Of a stretch of 64,000 nt of DNA, positions 58,367 to 64,000 are shown piece by piece (positions within the stretch are counted from its first letter, which is position 1; each line of letters starts with the position of its first letter). Both the position numbers and the translations under genes were made by a program. Origin of the DNA: Xanthoparmelia taractica (Eukaryota > Ascomycota > Lecanoromycetes > Lecanorales > Parmeliaceae); NCBI GenBank assembly GCA_033085395.1, contig MU853198.1:1-64000 (forward strand). The letters run 5' to 3'. Under the pieces are notes generated by a model. That model saw nothing but the letters and a program-made list of their open reading frames with translations. It was not told where the DNA came from and did not search any database.

Positions 58367-59375
58367 AGGCTAGCAGTTGCGAAATCCAAGGGGCGGCGAA
58401 GCTCGAGGAATGCGCGTAGCCGATGCGTGCTGTAGATACATGTGTACGCAGCCAAATCCAGTGCTTTCAAACCTGGCTGGACATCAGCATACTTTGACAG
58501 CATCTTAGAATGCAAAGCTCTTGGATGTCAGCTTCAGCAAAGACACGCCTTTTGATGCAAAGCCTAACCACCCTCGTCATCACCACCGCCGCGATACCAA
58601 CAGATTCCAAACCCTTGCATCCGTTCGAACCGCGAGGAGTTAACTTCCCGGGTCAGGGTCTTCAGTATGAGGTATCTGGAGCAGGAAGGGAGTAGCGGTG
58701 GTCGTGTTGATTTCTGTCCAATGGAAGTGGGGGATGGGATGAGAGGAAAGGGTGCGGTATTAGGGAGGTCGTGAGTCTGCTTGTGGTGGGAGGGGAGGCA
58801 GGGAGGGGTTGGTTGTGTCGGTTCTTTACCTAGTTCAAGGTCAGTTGCGTTGCCTTGCCCTTTAAATCTTTTTCTCGGCGTGATAGCACTAGGTAAGGTT
58901 GCTTTGGTCTGGTCTAGTAGCTGGTTAGTAGGTAGGTATGTTATAGGTAGATAAGTGGGTAGGTAGGTAGATAGGTAGGTAAATGGGTGGGTATTAGGAG
59001 CAATGGAAGGGAGTGGGGATTCTGAGGATGCGTGTTGGGTTGGACCTGGGTGTGGAGGATGAGTGTGTATGTATATACTGGTTGATCCTTTTTGATGCGT
59101 CGATTTTGTATCGCAAGGAGAGTGTTTGCTACGATGAAGCAGGTGTTGAGGGACTGTGGGTTCTGGAGTCAGATTGTGTTCTATGTGAGATGGTGCAGCG
59201 AGGGACATTCAGGACATCACAAAAGAGTCTACTTTGCTCCTAAGTTCAGGTTCTTATTCTTGGCACAATTGTACTGTATATATGACATCTATGTCGCTAA
59301 AATGAGCTAAGAGCCTCGCACTATTCATCAGCTTCTGCTTTATTGCTAGCACCGACCATGCATTCAAACGATCAT
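58367..59375. other. Intergenic with GGTA simple repeat
   Basis: Convergent gap between the secreted-protein gene (plus) and the SET gene (minus). A GGTAGGTA-type repeat lies at about 58915-58990. No gene; the minus frame at 58564-59208 is Thr/Pro/Tyr-rich low complexity. Confidence 0.45.
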
Positions 59376-61038
59376 CTAACAGCTAGCCTCCTGATCTTCA
59401 TACACAACAGTACCATCACGCTCATTCCCCTCAACCTCAATGTCAACCTCCGCCCGCTTCACATTCTCATAACATCCCTCCACCCCACACTCACACGTCT
59501 TGTACCGCCAATATCCAAAGCCGTAGTCAATCGTCACCTCCTCAAACACCTCAATCTCCCTCACACTCTGCACCACACACCTATGCCTACCTCCCTGCGT
59601 CACGATCCGAAACTTGGTCGACGCATCGCACGAGTGGTTGATAAATCGCGTCCAATTCCCATACCGCTTCGCACTGATTGTCGCAATCACCTCGTCGCTC
59701 GGCCGACCCGGCAGACTGAAATCGAACCCGTAGATTGAGTCACCGCCATAGCCAGAGGGGAATATTTCGCCGAGGTATTCGGCTAGTATGGCGCCTTTGG
59801 GGATGCGTTGCAGAGCGCGGACGCCGACACCTTTATGGCCGTAATCGCGGAGCTCGACGAGCGGGTGCCAGATCAATGGGTTGGTGTCGAAGGAGCAGAT
59901 GCAGGGTACGCGGGATTTGCAGGTTAGGCAGCGTTGGAAGCTCGGGTAGCGGACGAGGGTTGGATCTTCGGGGTAGGGACGGTTGGGGGGCCAGTGGGAT
60001 GGGGGTGGGCTGTTGCGGAAGGCGTTTCCTCGGTATATGTTCTTGTGGATGTTGAGTTGGTGCTTGCCTTGGAACGTGGGCCGTCGGACGTCCTCGAGCT
60101 TTGAGGTTACTATCCATTTGTGGGGGTTGTAATTTTTGGGTCCCGTGGGCTGGTACTGGGTGAAGTCGAAGGATGGAGGGAAGAGGCTGTTTAGACGGAT
60201 TAGCTCGGTCCACCATTCGAGGCCACAGCATTCGGCGAAGACCGTCAAGCTCACAGCATTCTCATTGATGACGGCGGAGACTTCTGGCCATGCCGATGCA
60301 TCGAGGTTACGCGCCGTTTCACAGAAGTTGGCGGAGTGAGCGAGCTTGCTTAGAAACTTCCAGCCATTATCAGCGGCCAGCTTGCCGTACCTCTCGTGGG
60401 CTCGATCCTCGCATGATGAGCATCTGGTCATCTCCTCTCCGATACCCAAGGTCTCGTCGGGTGGCGGGCACTCTGGGTCGTATACATACGCAAGCGCTGA
60501 TCCTGTTGATGATATTAGTCAATGTAGATGCTGATTGGAGTTGCGAAGACTTACCGATGGCGCGCGCCACCCCAACCGACACTTCTCGGAGTAACAAATC
60601 AATGTCGCTGACCTCTCCATATAACCATCTCGGGCCGCCAGATCCTCCAAAAACTGACCTGGAAGCTTGAGCAGCAGCGACGTTGTGTAGATCCTGATAG
60701 ATCTTTTCCATCAACCCTTTGACGTCGTATTCAAAGCACTCACCGGCATCCGTAGGAGAAATCCTCTCCGCCTCTTCTTTGCGACTTTCTTCTTCTAGGG
60801 CGCTGAAAAGGTGCGCTCGCACTGTCTCGTTATCAGTAGTGACTTCACGTGCGGAGTCAATAAAAGCTTGCCATTTCTCTTGTGCCTGCGGACTCTCTCC
60901 TTTTGCTGCTTGGCTAACTTTGCTTGGTTTCTTCGGCCGAGCAGAAGACTTCGTTATTCTGGATCTAGTTGGTTGCGATGCAGAATTCTTGCTGTGGATG
61001 GAGCTGCCAGAGCTTCCAGTCATGGGGTAACACTTCAT
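59376..61038 (-). CDS. SET-domain protein (probable protein-lysine methyltransferase)
   Basis: The model is complement(join(59376..60502,60555..61038)), 536 aa, intron phase closed. The N-terminal third is basic and Ser-rich (RSRITKSSARPKKPSK), with a predicted helical part. A Cys pair (RCSSCEDRAHERYG) follows near codon 190, and a CLTCKSRVPCICSF cluster lies just before the catalytic domain. The SET core reads KGVGVRALQRIPKGAILAEY, LGEIFPSGYGG, then NWTRFINHSCDAS (the N-H-S-C cofactor and knot motif) and EEVTIDYGFGYW. A post-SET Cys motif (CECGVEGCYENVKR) follows. All expected motifs are present, so it is likely active on lysine in histones or other proteins. Subfamily cannot be named from sequence alone; a canonical nine-Cys pre-SET is absent. 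Confidence 0.88.
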
Positions 61039-61978
61039 GGTTCGTAGTGTTCTGCGTGCTCAATAGTAGGAGACGAAAGCTGGCAGTGGGCTGCGGTTCG
61101 TGAAACTTTAGGTAGTGACCGATGCAGTAGGATTTCAATATGGAGCGAAGGAGGATGACAACTGGTCTGTGACTTTAGGCTGGAGGTCTTCTGACCACCT
61201 CGGTGGGCGAGAACAATGGCCATTGTGACAAGGTCTTAAGTAGGAGACCAGAAGCAAAAGGGAAATGAAGTATGTGCTTTGTTCCACTTGCGAAAGAGAC
61301 AAAGGAACAAGCGTGGCGCACGAAAATGCATTTGTGTTGATAATACCAATTACGGTGGCATAAGCGAACAATGATTGTTAATGTTTTCGAGCCGCCGCAA
61401 CCGCCAAGCACAATTGGGTAACCAAGTCGCATCTCCATTGCATCAAACCAAAAGAAGAGGTCAACAATTTACAAAGTGGCAGCCGAAGCATTATGAATCC
61501 CTGGGTCTAGAAGATTCACCTCGATGCGAATCCCTTTCCATTCGATGAAGATGAGTCCGCCATACGTTTCTAAAGCCTCGCCTGCTTTTGCAAGCCAATT
61601 TCCCTTGCGAAGAGCATCAACCCGAGAGGCGGAAAAGAGGCCGGAATGTAGTTAGATGACTGTCCACACAGCAAATAGATGAGAATCAATCACAGGAATG
61701 GCTATATGAAAGGGGTGGGACATGCCTAAGACTACTGGACATCGGTTGTTATGTACAGATGTAAAAAAGAAATTCATATCGACACAAACGTGCTCTGCTA
61801 TGTAGCAAACTTTTGGAAGCCACCGGGCACTTCAAGGAAACCTTTCACCGAGCCTTCTTCATCGTTCATCATCACACCCAGACGGTTGCAACATTGGAGT
61901 GTGAATGAATCAGTTTAGATGAGCTATTGCGATCGTAAAGGCGAATCCATGGAGAGCCAAGACTTTATCTCCACGCTT
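61039..61978. other. Intergenic; no gene recognised
   Basis: Upstream of the SET gene and downstream of the small secreted gene, both on the minus strand. No convincing frame. Confidence 0.4.
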
Positions 61979-62458
61979 TCAGTTGGGCGTTGGGGTTGGG
62001 CTGCAGACATCCACAGTAGTAGTTGATTGTGCATTCTCGAACAGAAAGGTGGTGGACGTTATCGGCTAGATATTGCACAGAACTCATTAGCACAAGAACC
62101 ACCCTCTTGATAAACAGACAGCGAAGACTTACGACCCCTAATCCGCAGAACCGAGGCACGACAGTCACTGCTTGGCAGCCTTCACAGTCGAAGGACACGG
62201 TGGAGGTAGATGCGAATGGTTGCTCATAAACGGTGATCGTTTCGGTGGGCCCAATGAGAGTCTGGCAGGGGCGGGCGGTGAATGTGCATGGCTGTTCTGG
62301 GCCGCCTGGGTTGACTGAGCCGCCTTGGGCTAAGGCAGCGCTGTGACTACAATCAATCCGTCAGAAGAATGAAGAGTGCTGTGTAATGAGATGGAGGGTG
62401 TTGCATACACTGTTGCTGCGCAAGCCACGATGCCTGCAACGATTGAGAGGTACTTCAT
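61979..62458 (-). CDS. Small secreted six-cysteine protein
   Basis: The model is complement(join(61979..62065,62133..62346,62409..62458)), 116 aa; both introns close in phase. A signal peptide (MKYLSIVAGIVACAATVHSA) is followed by a mature chain of about 95 residues with six Cys: PCTFTARPC, DCEGC, RFCGLG and VDVCSP. The tail is Thr/Pro-rich. Even Cys number, small size and secretion fit the effector-candidate or small wall-protein class of fungi. No known family was recognised. The motif STVSFDCEGCQAVTV is reminiscent of short fungal wall-associated proteins. Upstream of the start the DNA is non-coding to at least 63.4 kb. Confidence 0.75.
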
Positions 62459-63414
62459 GTTGTTTTTAGGGGTTTCGGATTGATGCCTGAAGGGACTGAG
62501 ATAGGCTGAGCTAGACTAGATTAGGTACGAGTCGGCTGGTTGGGCTTCGCTGTTGATGGATGATCGCAATCATTTCATGGAGCGAGTGAGGGTTTATGTA
62601 TACTTTTGGAGACCAGGGCAACCCTTTCAGCTGGGTTGGATGCCTGTGCTGAGTAAGAAATAGACGTCCGATCTCAGTCTGAGCGAGAATGAGTCTCGTA
62701 ATACAGACTTCTTACCGAATGGTCGAGGCCATGTTCCCTGCAGCTGACCCTCGTCACGTGTGTTGTGTGGCAGGACACAACGAGAAATTCTCACTCCAAT
62801 CAACTTCGCAAGACTTCTCACAGAAACCTGGTCCGTCTTACGGTCACAGCCGGCTCTACCGTAAGGATTTCAGATGACGGTCACAATGCAGAAAGCTTAG
62901 CGCACATGCTTCAACATATCCGGGGATACCGTCATGCTTATCAATATACAGATTCATGATATCGATGGACAGAGCCTTATGGAATGTCAACACATAGCCC
63001 ACCATCATGCGGGCTCCATTTGACCACAGCCATCACGGCTTGGCTCTTGTGAAAGGAGGGCGCAGCGTCTTTGGTATGTGGAACCAGCCGTTGAAATCCG
63101 CCATACTTTCTGAGGACCGACCGAGGTCTGGGGAACCGATCTTGATCACCTCGTAGGATTATGGGATCTTCGCGGGTAGCTGCCTAGCGGGCCAGACTAA
63201 CGATCTTGTCACAGAGCTTTGCCACTATATTGCATGCTTAGGAGATGCACAACCCAGCCGCCTCTTTACTGTTGGTTATGTGATGGTCTCCAGTTTCCTT
63301 GTTCTCAAGTCATCGAGGGGTAGCAGCCGATCATTCAAAACGAGCTGGGAGAGTGCGATAAAAGCTCGACATGCATAACTTGCCTCCTCTTAATGCGACT
63401 TACGACAGCACGCA
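62459..63414. other. Intergenic; no gene recognised
   Basis: Promoter side of the small secreted gene and beyond. Short frames (62627-62959) overlap on both strands without features. Confidence 0.4.
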
Positions 63415-63795
63415 GTGAACGGAACATGGAATTTTTGGTCTCTTTTTCAGCATAGGAGATTCCCGAGGAGCCATGTTGTCGGCCTCGTCTTAGTTCTGAC
63501 CTTCGAAAGAAGAAACGGAGATGTTTCTCAGAGTGTACTTCGTAAACCAGACCTCGTGACTGTGAAGCTTCCTATCCAATCGCTTTCTGGCACGATGGTG
63601 ACTGGTTTCTCTGAGAACAACCCTTGCGGAGTGATTTACTGGCTACATCCTCGTCAAGCACACATATTGCCGGAATGGTCACACCGCCTTCGGCTTCGCC
63701 CCATTTATATCTGGCAAGGAGCGGTGACCTTGGATGACTTTGGAGTGAAATGGAAGATCGTGATTGGTGGTCCTACCATTCAGTCGATGGCCTGA
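63415..63795 (+). CDS. Possible hypothetical protein, 126 aa
   Basis: An open frame to TGA 63795 reads VVGLVLVLTFERRNG, SENNPCGVIYWLHPRQAHIL and YIWQGAVTLDDFGVKWKIVI. The composition is plausible for a protein but has no recognised domain and no clear signal peptide. The apparent start (63415, within GCAGTGAACG) is a GTG codon; the first ATG is at 63424. The rest of the window (63796-64000) holds nothing recognisable. Confidence 0.25.
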   Translation: MNGTWNFWSLFQHRRFPRSHVVGLVLVLTFERRNGDVSQSVLRKPDLVTVKLPIQSLSGTMVTGFSENNPCGVIYWLHPRQAHILPEWSHRLRLRPIYIWQGAVTLDDFGVKWKIVIGGPTIQSMA

Positions 63796-64000
63796 TTAAT
63801 CAAGGCATGGTTCCGAGGAAAAGGTTGCTTGCGGCGACTCGGCGAATTTCTGGGAGCGCCACAAAGTCTTCAGCTCCGCGTGATTTTAACCTGGAGGTGA
63901 GAGTAGAAGTATATGTCAGATGAAGGCGACTCTGACTGAGACTGAGTCCCGTGATCTAAAACTTACCATCTTACTATTGGTTCAAGGACCGAAACAGACC

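Noticed and set aside
58564..59208. 214-aa minus frame, Thr/Pro/Tyr-rich
   Set aside because: Contains the translated GGTA simple repeat and has no domain; it also overlaps the 3' region of the convergent genes.

Overview
This window looks like genomic DNA of a filamentous ascomycete (Pezizomycotina). Genes are interrupted by short introns (about 50-150 nt) with GTAAGT/GTACGT-type donors and CAG/TAG acceptors. Several protein families are typical of that group: DUF6594, PTH11/SAT4-type rhodopsin-domain protein, DUF3237, pepsin-like proteins with a membrane anchor, and GPI-type wall proteins. GC-normal DNA also alternates abruptly with TA-rich blocks holding stop-riddled transposons, the usual outcome of repeat-induced point mutation (RIP). 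A class below phylum level cannot be fixed from this sequence; Leotiomycetes or a relative is only a guess. Intron-exon structures below were assembled by hand from reading frame, splice sites and phase; where phases close, the model is firm.

Left part (1-21.9 kb) is repeat-dominated. It holds a hAT transposase relic (430-960), an outward-facing pair of Tc1/mariner-like termini (about 2.46-2.84 kb), a DUF6594 membrane protein (4415-5435), a RIP-degraded DIRS-like retroelement (6055 to about 9.4 kb) and a second inverted copy of its left 1.3 kb (21919 down to about 20580). There is also a clean 892-bp non-autonomous hAT element with an 8-bp target-site duplication (12077-12968). Between the repeats lie decayed metabolic genes: a short-chain dehydrogenase fragment, an ankyrin fragment, an FAD/BBE oxidase with two in-frame stops, and a YWTD-type beta-propeller gene cut off at the edge of a RIP block. 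One reductase there (18159-19444) is intact.

Middle part (22.5-28.0 kb) is a same-strand array of four genes plus one broken copy for short single-pass membrane proteins. They share a distinctive cytoplasmic tail, and two of them share a recognisable ectodomain. This is the most unusual feature of the window. It is followed by one copy of a G-rich-ended MITE (29.2 kb), a rhodopsin-domain membrane protein (31.5-32.5 kb) and a long gene-poor stretch.

Right part (37-64 kb): a DUF3237 protein, a surface cluster (865-aa repeat-bearing wall protein; membrane-anchored pepsin homologue lacking its first catalytic Asp; single-pass Cys/Pro-rich membrane protein), a second MITE copy (49.6 kb), a gene-poor stretch with degenerate tandem repeats and an assembly gap (53673-53772), an aquaporin, a secreted protein of unknown function, a SET-domain protein and a small six-cysteine secreted protein. 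Surface and secreted proteins are over-represented, which fits a variable, repeat-rich accessory region. No rRNA, tRNA or CRISPR was recognised.
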